Shown here one piece after another: positions 35,801 to 45,555 of a DNA stretch of 64,000 nt. The first letter of the stretch is position 1. Every line of letters starts with the position of its first letter. Source of the DNA: Tillandsia leiboldiana (lineage: Eukaryota; Streptophyta; Magnoliopsida; Poales; Bromeliaceae); contig CM055068.1 of NCBI GenBank assembly GCA_029204045.2, positions 29,897,587 to 29,961,586 of the forward strand, written 5' to 3'. The position numbers and the translations under genes were made by a program. The notes beneath the pieces are model-generated. The model was given only the letters and a program-made list of their open reading frames with translations. It made no database searches and had not been told where the DNA came from.

Positions 35801-37265
35801 AAAGTTATATGCATTCCAAGGTGCATTGCTCAAATCAAAATTAAAACAGGGACTGCAGTAAACCTTATAACAACACTTGGAAATATCATTAAAGTTACCT
35901 AACCAAACGTGCTCCAAATCCTACAAGAGGGTACCATTGGATTCCTTGTCGAGAGTAGATACAAATTGAGCTAAATAACTCCAAATTTCATGCTCGGATG
36001 AAGGAGAAAACCCATAAACACTTTGAACTATCCACCAAGTTCCATCTGTACACGAGTGCAGCAAGGTGCTCCTAAGATCATGCATAAACCCTAATAAAAA
36101 CTCAGATCTGGGGAAAATGATACATACGAATAATGTAGATCGTCGTGTCCTGGAAATTGCCCCACAAAAATCATCCAAAAATTCCCATCCTACTGCCCAG
36201 AAAGGCCAAAACACTGAGGCCTGTTCAGGATTCCAGACTGAAATGAAGGGTCCCAAAGATGAACCAAAAACTCAGATAAAACTCAAGAGTTAGCCAAAGT
36301 GTTGAATATCAAAGTTATATATCTACCTCTTGTGAAGATCCCCTTAAATTTCTAGAACAAAAATCCTTCGGATGAGTGCTGTAGACTATCTGCACTGAAG
36401 TACGACGAGAATGAGCTGAAGTAGCAACAATGATGATTTTCTCCACTCGCACAGCTAAGAATACAGCAAGAAGTCCCCCAAAGATCACCACAGACGAAGA
36501 AGGAGGAGATGAAGATGGTGAGGAAGCTCTGGTTAGCTCAAGAAAGGAGGCCAAAATGCCAAACCCGAAAATGGAGGAGGGGAAGGGTTTATATAGCCAA
36601 AAAAAACTACTACAAAGTAGTTCAGGGGATATCCTGGGGTACGCTAAGCAGCAGGAAGAGAGAGAGAAGGCGGGGGGGGCACGTGGCGCTGATCCACACA
36701 GCAAACGACCGATCCGGCCGCTCGGCGCGCGCCACACGGGGGATCCGCAACAGCGGGCGCCCGCCAACCAAGAGGCGCCACATGGCGCCTGGGGAAGCAG
36801 CGGGCGCCGCCTGCCCCGCCTCGCGTGCGCCGCGCCAACGCGTGAGCCCCACGTGTCATGCTGTCAGCCAGTCCCTGGCCGACACGCGGACTTCCCCAGG
36901 TTGGCCGTGCCTGGTGCACGCCCACCTGTGGACCGGCAGCCTGTTTAAGAGTCCAATAAGCTCCAAAAATGCCACTTTTTGCTGTTTTCGCGCGCTGAGT
37001 CCAATTCCGACTTCCACAATTCCAAATAATGCAACCAAATAGCCGTTTCACTCGTTTTTCCGTGCTAAATCCAAATACGGTGTCCGTTTTGCGCGAAACC
37101 ACTTCTATTTTTCGACGAAACTCCCAAATAGGCAATCTTGATCCATTTCTCGCATTGAGTTCGTTTCTTGGGTCCGATTTGCGCACAACCAACACTATCC
37201 ACAGAAATAGGCCTCCACAAGCTGTCGATCACAATGTAATGACTACGAAGATCCGGGTCTTCGCA
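32888..37265 (-). mobile_element. Solo LTR D (4378 bp), gypsy LARD-like family
   Basis: A single complete LTR on the minus strand, from TGCGAAGACCCGGATC (37265) to CCCGGAGCGTGACA (32888). A perfect 5-base target-site duplication TGGGA flanks it (32883-32887 and 37266-37270). There is no primer-binding site or polypurine tract at either edge, so this is the product of recombination between the two LTRs of a former element. It shares the family plan: G-boxes at 36680 and 36850, TATA box 36588-36595, leader acceptor near 35311-35322, two hairpin units (33965-33990 decayed; 34037-34059 intact) and the GTGGGTA/TACCCAC stem-loop near 33372-33403. Confidence 0.93.
36588..36595 (-). promoter_or_regulatory. 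TATA box of solo LTR D
   Basis: TATATAAA on the minus strand, downstream of CACGTG at 36680 and 36850. Confidence 0.6.
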
Positions 37266-37575
37266 TGGGATGTCGGGATGTATTGGTGAGATGACGCGGT
37301 AGAGTTGACCCTGACAGCCATTGATTATATTTATCAGTTTATTTAATTTGTAATTCAAGTTGTAATATGATGTTTTTGTTGGATCTGTTTTAGTAGTTTA
37401 GTCTACTCTGATGTGGTTTGCCATTGTTGAGCCGAGCAGGTATAGAAAAGGCTCAATTCAATGGGGATTGAGAATTTTCTATATATGTGGCGGTCTGTCA
37501 CGCTCTAGCTGATTTTAAACTCTGATTTAAAAAAAAAAAAAATTAGACGCCATTTTTCGAACTCGGGGCGTGACA
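37266..37575 (+). mobile_element. LTR E, segment 3 of 3 (3' end)
   Basis: Resumes with the second TGGGA copy and ends ACTCGGGGCGTGACA at 37575, the typical family LTR end. Confidence 0.75.
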
Positions 37576-37598
37576 AATTAGATGGTATCAGAGAAATA
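37576..37598 (+). promoter_or_regulatory. Element E primer-binding site, cut by copia-2
   Basis: aattaga then TGGTATCAGAG (37583-37593). Copia-2 starts 5 bases later, at 37599, and the intervening AAATA is the candidate target-site duplication. Confidence 0.8.
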
Positions 37599-37828
37599 TG
37601 TTACGGATTTTGTTTTGGCGCATTTCGTGAAAGTGTTAAGTCTTGAAGATTGAAGATGAATGAAGTTTGGATCATATACCTCAATCTCAAGAAAGAAGAA
37701 TTCAAAAGGATCAGGTAAGTTTAACTAAAGATTTTTGGTGATCCGAATACTTCTTGTAGTGTAGAAACACTTGGAAGAATTTTTTACTGCATAAAAATCA
37801 AGAACTGAACATGGGACATGTTCAGGAT

Positions 37829-38046
37829 CCGGATCAGACAGTCCAATCCGGATCCCGAAGGGTGCTTGTTCATTGGCAAATCCGATCCGGATCAAAGGCC
37901 ATTTCGATCCGGATCCCGAACATGGGAATTTGCTGGAATACATGAACGATCCGGATCGAGCATTTTCAATCCGGATCCCGAACCCTGTTTTTCTGGAATT
38001 GCCTGACTCGTTACGACGATCCGGATCACAGTTAATCCGATCCGGA
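37829..38046 (+). promoter_or_regulatory. Paired TCCGGA motif array in copia-2 U3
   Basis: TCCGGA at 37829/37848, 37886/37908, 37950/37970 and 38020/38041: four pairs, 19-22 bases within a pair and 57, 64 and 70 between pairs. Most sites sit in the longer palindrome GATCCGGATC. Confidence 0.85.
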
Positions 38047-38114
38047 TCACCGTCGTAAAAATTTCCAGAAACGGACAGTTTTTGATCCTTATCTCCTTCC
38101 AATAGTTTCTAACC

Positions 38115-38122
38115 TATAAATA
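38115..38122 (+). promoter_or_regulatory. TATA box of copia-2 LTR
   Basis: TATAAATA, about 70 bases after the TCCGGA array. Confidence 0.75.
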
Positions 38123-38407
38123 GACCCTATGATTCATTTTTCTAGGGCAAGCCGGAAAAGCCGTTAATCCAAAAAAGCCGTCATCTTTTATACGGCCTAA
38201 GATCCACATATAGAGAAAAAAGGAAATCATTAGATATTACCCTATGTTTCTTCATCTATATTGATTAGTTTGATTCTAGGTTTTCATACTCACATCATGA
38301 GTTGAATCAAACTAATGAATACTTAGATGGTATTTCCTATCTATCTTTGATCTAATTATTCGGCGGATCATCACCACCCAAAAACAACGATTTCCCCAAA
38401 ATCGGCG

Positions 38408-38590
38408 CGTGGACTCGCGTGGCCTTGTGGATTCAAGGTGCAACCGCTCTCGTGGATTCGGAGCGAGGTACGTTCGTGGATTCGAAGCGTGCTACTGGGT
38501 GAAGACCGTGGATTCGGTCAGACGTCGTGGACTCGACGTTGGACGCCGTGGATTCGGCGTTGGACGCAGATCGTGGATTCGAGACGCGTT
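38408..38590 (+). repeat. Degenerate CGTGGATTCG repeats in copia-2 R/U5
   Basis: At least seven copies of a CGTGGATTCG-like word at irregular 20-40-base spacing. The matching segment of copia-1 (about 20654-20826) has the same word on the minus strand. Confidence 0.75.
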
Positions 38591-38888
38591 GTGGAGCGAG
38601 CGGAGAAGATCAACTAGGAGCGTATGGAAAAGGTTGAGTCGTCTGTGAGTACGGTATATCACCTTGTACGTGGTTAATTCTAGTGGATTTCACCGTGTTA
38701 TCGGTCCCGTGGTTTTTTTACTCCGGTTTGGAGTTTTCCACGTAAAAATCTTGCGTGTTCATTTATATTTCCGCATTGGGTTTTTATCTGCGCAATGATT
38801 TTTTGAGTGTTTATTGTTTACACCTATTCACCCCCCTCTAGGTGTTTTTTCCCCTATTTAGATCCATTATTACATATAACCCAACAAG

Positions 38889-38900
38889 TGGTATCAGAGC
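38889..38900 (+). promoter_or_regulatory. Primer-binding site of copia-2
   Basis: TGGTATCAGAGC, 2 bases after the LTR. Complement of the initiator tRNA-Met 3' end. Confidence 0.93.
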
Positions 38901-38919
38901 GGGAATAGGGTTGTAAACA

Positions 38920-40401
38920 ATGGTTGAAGGTGGAAACATCAACAGACCCCCGTTCTTCGATGGAACAAATTATGCGTACTGGAAAGTACGGATGAAAGCC
39001 TTTTTAATTTCCATCGACGAACGGGTGTGGCAATCAATTGAATTAGGATGGTCTAATCCAACTGAATTTATTGGTGATGTTCGCACCATCAAACCTAGGT
39101 CGAAATGGACCAAGGAAGAGATTGATATATCTTCTTACAATGGCAAGGGAATAAATGCTTTATTTAATGCCTTATCACAAACAGAGTTCTCTCGCGTCTC
39201 GGCATGTGAGACTGCGAAAGAAATCTGGGATGTTCTTCAAGTTACGCATGAGGGAACTAACCTTGTGAAGATTCAGAAACTGCAAATGCTTACGAGCAAG
39301 TTTGACTCTATTTTCATGGCAGAAAATGAATCGTTCACTGACTATTACACACGATTGCAAGACATCGTAAACTCATGTGCTAACTTGGGAGAGAAGATTC
39401 CAGAATTTAAAATTGTAAGAAAGATCTTAAGAACTCTTCCTGAACGATTTCGCCCAAAGGTTACAGCCATTGAAACTATTAAACACCCGGACGAAATGCG
39501 TGTAGAAGAACTAGTTGGTTCATTACAAACTTATGAAATGACATTTCCTACTAACTATTCTTCGGAAAAGGCATCCTCTTCTAAGTCTTCAGGTTATGCT
39601 TTGAAAACAACAAAGGAAGAAGACACGGATTCATCCTCCTCAGACGATGACGAAAACCTATCTATGGAGGAATTTGAGAAGCAGCTCGCTCTCTTGACAA
39701 GGAAGTTTCGCCGCAACTTTCGAAGGGGTAATTCAAGTAAAATTCCATCCTTCGGAAAGTCGAAGAAAGGCAAGGGTATTTCAAGTTACAAGTCAAGAAA
39801 GCAAGAGAACTTTTCAAAGGATAAGAAAAGCACAAAAGGACAAGTCCAATGCTTCAAGTGCCGAGGGTACGGCCATTTCTCAACGGAATGTCCAACTAAG
39901 AATCCGTCTAAGAAGAAGGCGATGCAAGCCGTCACTTGGGATGACACCTCATCGTCAAATGAGTCATCGTCAAGTGATGAAGAAGACAACGCAACTGCAT
40001 TCCACGCGTCCACATCTTCACCCTTCATGTGCTTAATGGCAAGTACTTCAGATTCATTGTCCAACTCCTCTTGGGTTGAAAAAACTGCAACGGACGATGA
40101 ATCGAGTAACTCTGAAGGTGAAGATTTTGTTTTAGCCTACCACAGACTTTTGAGGGATTCAAAGAAACTGGCTAAACAAAACAAGGGGTTGAGAGGGAGA
40201 TTACAGGATCTTGAAGAAGAAGTAAAAAGGGTAACTTCTCTCTCGACCGATCTTGAAGTGGAAAGGGATAATCTGATAAGAGCAAATGTTTTCCTTCAAG
40301 AGTCCAATAAGCTTTTTGAGAAGGAACATACAAAACTGGTGGATAAACGGATCACTTCTCAAAGCTCTACATCGAGGCCCAACAAGATAAATTGGAAATG
40401 A
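38920..40401 (+). CDS. gag: Copia-2 gag (N-terminal part of gag-pol)
   Basis: A 493-residue ORF starts 20 bases after the primer-binding site. It would form the capsid of cytoplasmic virus-like particles. The N-terminus (NRPPFFDGTNYAYWKVRM) is the typical copia gag start of the DUF4219/UBN2 type. The middle carries the capsid-like region (residues about 60-210). Then follow an acidic serine stretch, a basic stretch and a CCHC zinc knuckle CFKCRGYGHFSTEC (residues about 311-324). A second acidic serine-rich part and a predicted coiled coil (about 405-475) complete it. In copia-1 the same coiled coil runs without a break into protease, so the true product is one gag-pol frame. Here a 1-base loss near 40346-40350 shifts the frame, so the last 18 or so residues are out-of-frame sequence. 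Start chosen as the first ATG after the leader. Confidence 0.9.
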   Translation: MVEGGNINRPPFFDGTNYAYWKVRMKAFLISIDERVWQSIELGWSNPTEFIGDVRTIKPRSKWTKEEIDISSYNGKGINALFNALSQTEFSRVSACETAKEIWDVLQVTHEGTNLVKIQKLQMLTSKFDSIFMAENESFTDYYTRLQDIVNSCANLGEKIPEFKIVRKILRTLPERFRPKVTAIETIKHPDEMRVEELVGSLQTYEMTFPTNYSSEKASSSKSSGYALKTTKEEDTDSSSSDDDENLSMEEFEKQLALLTRKFRRNFRRGNSSKIPSFGKSKKGKGISSYKSRKQENFSKDKKSTKGQVQCFKCRGYGHFSTECPTKNPSKKKAMQAVTWDDTSSSNESSSSDEEDNATAFHASTSSPFMCLMASTSDSLSNSSWVEKTATDDESSNSEGEDFVLAYHRLLRDSKKLAKQNKGLRGRLQDLEEEVKRVTSLSTDLEVERDNLIRANVFLQESNKLFEKEHTKLVDKRITSQSSTSRPNKINWK

Positions 40402-41534
40402 CAAAGACCATTCTCCAACTAAAGGATGGCTTAAAGAGATTTTCTTCTGGAAGGAGTAAGTTGGATAAGCTTCTTGGTCTTGGTCAAACAAATCGGTTCG
40501 GCCTCGGGCACACTCAAACTGGAAACAGTCCAAGTTCGAGTGGGACAGTTTTTGTGCCTCAGTCGGTATCTCCTCCTCCGACACCGGAATTCACGACAAA
40601 CAACGACAACAAGCCTACTTCATCCTCTTCGAGATTGTCAAGCACTAAGGTATGTTTTCGTTGTGGTATTTCAGGGCACATAAGGAGATATTGCAAGACA
40701 GGAGCCAAACGCTCAACTCAGACATTTCTTGCAACGACTACCAAAAAGGTGATTCCTCAGAAATCAAATGCAAATCATTCAAAGGAAAAGAGACTTGGTA
40801 GTTCACCGCACAAGACGACATCATCAAGGAGCAGCAATCGATCTAACAAGACGCCTTCACCTAGGAGAATAACCTCACGACCATTACCGACGCATTCCAA
40901 AAGGTTTTGGGTGCGCAAAGGTGAAATCTTCCCTTGTCTTGTTACTAATGTTTCCTTGCATGCATATGATAATTCGTCTTGGTATCTGGATAGCGGTTGT
41001 TCCCGTCACATGACCGGTGACAAAAATAGTTTTCAAAACTTTGAGAAAATCTCCGGAGGACTCGTTGTTTTCGGAGACGGTCGATCTTCCAAAATTGTTG
41101 GAAAAGGAACAGTAGCTATTCCAGATGGCCCGATTTTGAAAAACGTGTTATTTGTTGATGGCCTTAAGACTAACCTCATTAGCATAAGTCAACTTTGCGA
41201 TAATGGTTTTTCAGTTAACTTTTCATCTGTTGAATGTGTTGTAACTGATAAGGACCATGTCTTCTTTTTAAAAGTGGTTAGATCTGAAAACAATTGTTAT
41301 GTTGTTCCTAATAAAATTTCTGAAAAATGTAACCTAGTTTCTTTGGATAATGAAACACTTCAGCATGAAAGACTAGGTCACATAAATTTTAAAGAACTAG
41401 CAAAGATTTCAAATAAAGACGTGGTAAAGGGGGTTCCTAAACTTTTATTTAAAGACAACATTGTGTGCGGAGGTTGTCTTAAGGGAAAACAATCAAGGGC
41501 TGCACACAAGAACCTGAACCACGTTGTACCAAAC
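40347..41534 (+). pseudogene. pol: Copia-2 pol fragment (second zinc knuckle, protease, start of integrase), cut by element B
   Basis: Continues the polyprotein in the next frame after the frameshift. It holds a second CCHC knuckle CFRCGISGHIRRYC (about 40654-40695), the aspartic protease motif DSGCSRHMTGD (about 40990-41020) and the integrase zinc domain (HERLGH ... CGGC, about 41363-41480). Unlike copia-1, the integrase His and Cys residues are intact here. The coding sequence stops at 41534 where LTR B begins; the rest of pol would lie beyond element B, outside the window. Two zinc knuckles in one polyprotein fit the Sirevirus-type gag. Confidence 0.92.
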
Positions 41535-42012
41535 TGTGAGGACCCGGATCCCCACGACGAGATTACTGGTTGACCAGCAGCTCCTGGAGGCTTATGGGGA
41601 GTGTCAGTGGTATTTGTGCACCAATTGTACACAAGTGATGGGCTCAGTGTGTTAAATGGATCACGTGGGTGATCGGTGGACTCCGTCGGAGCTCCAGAAG
41701 TGGTTTCGCGCGCCATGGATATTAAAATTGGACTCAGCGCGAAGTTTGGATTAAGGAACATCTTCCCGGATGCCTTCGGCAATTTTTAGAGTTGGAATTT
41801 GGCAAAATGGACTTCGGATTTGGATTCAGCGCGCGAAAACGATGAAAATGGACTATTCACTTGCTTTTTCCGGAGTCCGGATGATTCGGCACATTTTTCG
41901 AGGCAAGGTTACTGTTCCGGCACCGGCGGCGGCGGCGTGCGGCGGCGGGCAGTGGCGGAGCTGGCTCGGGCGGGTGCGCGGTCCACCGCGGAGGCGTGCA
42001 CCGGTCGCGGGC

Positions 42013-42269
42013 CACGTGGCGGCTCCCGGTTGGGCCGGCGCAGCGGGCGCGGTCCACGGGAAAGGCGGGTGTACGGTGGACCGATGGGGGGACACGTGGC
42101 GCACACCGGTTGGCCGGTCCACGTGCACTCGGTCCACGGTGCAGCTGCGGGCGCCTTGGGAAGCGTGCGTGCAGAGGCGCAGGCGGCGGGCGCAGAGCGC
42201 ACGTGGGCGCGTTGACGGGCTGTTCCCGCGCGTGGGCGGCCACGTGTCGGCGTCTGGTGGCGCCACGTG
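42013..42269 (+). promoter_or_regulatory. G-box cluster in LTR B U3
   Basis: Six perfect CACGTG hexamers within 257 bases, 190-440 bases upstream of the TATA box. Such palindromes are bound by plant bZIP and bHLH factors; function here is inferred. Confidence 0.65.
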
Positions 42270-42452
42270 TCGCATTATGAGCGGAGGGAGTTGCTGTCGC
42301 CTGTTTGGCGGGCGACGTGGAGGCCCAGCTGAGTTCCGGGCTGCTACAGTGCGCTCGCATGGGGATTTCGGGCTGCTACAGTGCGCGCCCGAAAGTCCCA
42401 TGCGCCCGGAAAGTGGGACTTGTTCGGTATTTCGTGATTTGTTTTTGGAGCC

Positions 42453-42460
42453 TATAAAAG
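42453..42460 (+). promoter_or_regulatory. TATA box of LTR B
   Basis: TATAAAAG in a G-C-poor notch after the GC-rich U3, followed by a CTTCCTTC leader. Confidence 0.75.
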
Positions 42461-45400
42461 CGACCCGAGCTTCCTTCTTTCCCCTTTTTCCAGCTTTTCC
42501 GAGCCTCCTCTCGCCATGGTGCCTTCAGCAAAGATGTTCCCCGAGCTTGGCTGCATCCTTCTGCAAAGTTTTGAGATTTTTGGTGGCACGCTTATCGAGG
42601 TTTCCATTTTTACGGCACGGCGCGACGCTCGTCCTTTTGGGTTCCCCTTCGTCGCGTTTCGGTGCGCGAGCTCCCCCGGCCTACTCCGACCACCTTTTCG
42701 AGTGATTTCTTCGCCGCTGGATCCGCGACGGACATATCTACGATCTTGGTATTTTCAGCTTTCCCTCATTTCCCGCTTTTCGAGGTGTTTGTTCGAGCTT
42801 ACTGTGACCCCATTTCTGTGAAGGAGATTTGGACAGCGGCATGGTCTTTCGGCATTATCTCCGCAACCGGGCATCGTTTGACGACGTGCTTGTACTCTTT
42901 TTTTCATCTACTCGACACAAAGAATATCACAGTATTTTTCTTGGATTTTTCTGAGTTTTGCCCGAAGGTATATGTTCTTCCCCTTGTCTGTAATTGGAAT
43001 TACAGTTATGTTGCTGTGTGGTTTTGCGCACCTGTACTGTGGAATTTGTAACTCGGCCTACGTGGCTCGGAATTGGACGTGCAGGTACTCGTTTCGAAGG
43101 TATCGACGCGAGGATTGCTGTGATATTTTTATTGGATTTTTCTGGGCACTTTCGGCAGGTGAAATAAGCACGGCTTTGGGACTGATTTTCAGACTGTGTA
43201 TACTTGGTTAATTTTGGAATAAAAGTGTAATGTTGGGCCTTATTGTTGTACCCAGGGGTGTTTGCAAGTGTTGCTGGACCCGTTGGATCTGCAGACTTTG
43301 ATTTCGGGGTACTTTCAGCTGTTGGGAGTCGAGGCTTTCGCGACGTGCACCGAGGATGCAGTTTCGGCAGAATTTGGACTGTGAGCGTCTGCACACTTCA
43401 CCGACTTCAGGTTTGCCTTGGTTTAAGCGCTTCAGGTGGGTAAGCTTAATATCAGTAACTATATAAGGCAATGATTATGTTATGGCGAATATAAGTGCAC
43501 TTGTGGGGATGTCACCCCTCTATGACTGATGCATGCATGTTTAGGGTACATGGTTTATGTTTGTAAGGTAGGTAAGCTTGATAATGATATTTGTATAAAT
43601 GATTACAAGAATAGTATTTATGAGGTATACTGAGGACTTGCATGACTTAGACATCTATGTGATGATTAGGGTAAGCTTACCTAGGATAATGTTACCCTAT
43701 GAGATTATGTAACATGCCATGTTAGCACATAGCCTTTCATGTGGTTGGTTTTTGCTTTGGGACAGGATTTCGTAGCTATGTGCGGATTGTACTCGGAGGA
43801 GTTATTATGATCGAGGATTATGGTCAGGTGTAGGCATGTGGATTACTTTGTTGTATCTTTCTTGAGGACAAATGCATGCTTGTATGGACATATTGTTAGC
43901 CCCCCTTTTTATTGCTACACTACTTATTGGAACTTGACTTAGGAGAAACCATGCTTTTCCTTTCTCCATCTTGTTAGTCAGGTGGTCAGTGTTGCTCGGG
44001 TTCGAGCAGGGGTCTGGATAGTGTAGTCGGGACTTCGTGTCTGGGACAGGTTGGATTAGTTGTGGGGCTTTGCGGCAACCGCGGATATTGGGCGGTTGAC
44101 CGGATGTTTCTCTATGCACCTGATTGGGTATCAGTTTTCTTTAGTGGATGGAGTTTCCCACTTATCGTTCAGTGGCATCCGATTGAGGTCGGGTCTTTCC
44201 TTGGTGGTTGAGTTTTCCCACTTTGATCAGATTGATGATCAAAGTCCTGCTATATGGAGATACTTGTGATACTGATGACAGAGATACTTTACTCGTGTGG
44301 GTCGCTCCCCTCGAGTGCCGCTCCGGAGTAGGCTTTAGACCGTGTTGGATTCCGGTCAGACCGTGTTGGGTTCCGGTCATTTGGACAGTGGAGATACTGA
44401 GTTCGGGAGATTGGTGACAGAGCAGGCAGTACCGGGTTTTATACCGGTTCATTCGATTGGGTTTATTTCGGTGAAATACTTTTATTGTTACACTCGTGCC
44501 TGGGGGCCGAGTGCAGACTGATAGTTGAGTTTAGATCAGTGCTAGTATTATTGTGAGCCGTTTGGTTGACGGTGGTCGCGTCTCGTTGAGAGTACTTTGA
44601 CCGCTGTGTGAGAGGTTGAGCATCTTGATTCTATCCGTTCTGAGAGAGAGCGTGGATTTTGACCATAGCCTGCATGAGCCACTACTCGATAGCGAGTTAG
44701 TCCGTTTGGATGCCCTACGTAATTCCTGCCCGTCAGCGGGAGGTGGTTGTAGGTGGGCGCAGGTTTGACTGGACCAGATGTGGCAGTCAGCTCGATTGGG
44801 TCGATTGTGCACTTCATGTGCTAGTGGTTGCATACCACTGTTTGGTCCTCCCCTTTTAGCCTTTAGATAGGGGCTTGGTAGCTGTTGAGAGTCTCCAGCT
44901 TACTCATTGCAGTCTTATGACTTGGGTTAGTTTATGTCTCCTGAGGACTTGGTGGGCAGACCGTCAGGTCTGGCGGTGGTACCCACTGAGAACTCCCTTT
45001 TTGGTGTAGTTCTCACACCCTTTGGGGGTCTTTCCCCCCTTTTTCCTTCCTCTCCTTTGTTTTGCAGAGTCTTAGCGGGTGATGCTGATTCTGCGGTTGT
45101 TGATCGGGGCGAGGGAGTCGCGAGCTAGATCCCTACCCGTCGTTGGAGAGTAGCAGTATCCCCTACAGAGGAGATCTTCAGTAGTTTAGTTGTTTTGTTT
45201 TCCTCTTTTGAGAGACTGTTGTTGTGAGGATATTTTATGTATTGAGAGACTACACACTGTTGTATTTATTTGAGTTACCTCCCGGATCGGTTCAGAGCTT
45301 GTATTTGAGGATATTGTTTTATTATTATTTTGGGAGGCGGACAGTGTTGTTTTAATTCCAGTTGTACAGTGATTGATTTTGGTTATACAGCAGATTTTTA

Positions 45401-45538
45401 TTTATAGCTCTGATATCTGTTTAGCTATAGTACTTTTCTTGCAGGTTGGACGCTTCGCCTATGCGGATTTGGCATAGGTGGCGGATCTGTTGGCGGGCCC
45501 GGGTCGCAGTTTCGACCCCGGGGCGTGACAGATTAGAG

Positions 45539-45555
45539 TGGTATCAGAGCCTAGG
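45539..45555 (+). promoter_or_regulatory. Primer-binding site of element B
   Basis: TGGTATCAGAGCCTAGG, 8 bases (gattagag) after the LTR, identical to element A. Confidence 0.93.

Larger units (their letters stand above)
37599..38886 (+). mobile_element. Copia-2 5' LTR (Sirevirus/Maximus-type), 1288 bp
   Basis: Runs from TGTTACGGATTTTG to CATATAACCCAACA, 2 bases before a primer-binding site. It is homologous end to end with the copia-1 LTR in the opposite orientation. It carries an intact eight-motif TCCGGA array (37829-38046), a TATA box (38115-38122) and repeated CGTGGATTCG units downstream (about 38408-38590). Confidence 0.95.
41535..45530 (+). mobile_element. Element B 5' LTR (3996 bp), gypsy LARD-like
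   Basis: Runs TGTGAGGACCCGG to GGGGCGTGACA, inserted in copia-2 pol. The left flank caaac (41530-41534) is a candidate target-site duplication. U3 has six CACGTG boxes (42013, 42093, 42120, 42200, 42241, 42264) and a TATA box TATAAAAG (42453-42460). The leader has donor- and acceptor-like sites (CAG/GTGGGTAA near 43432), the hairpin CAACCGC/GCGGTTG (44076-44098), and TTTTGCAG near 45060. Confidence 0.93.

Noticed and set aside
37829..38046. CRISPR-like array from the regularly spaced GATCCGGATC repeats
   Set aside because: The repeat is only 10 bases and sits within a plant LTR at alternating 20/40-base spacing. No CRISPR features and a eukaryotic context.
40340..40401. Programmed frameshift between gag and pol in copia-2
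   Set aside because: In copia-1 the same region is one continuous frame, so the shift is a 1-base loss and not a conserved recoding site. I saw no slippery sequence.
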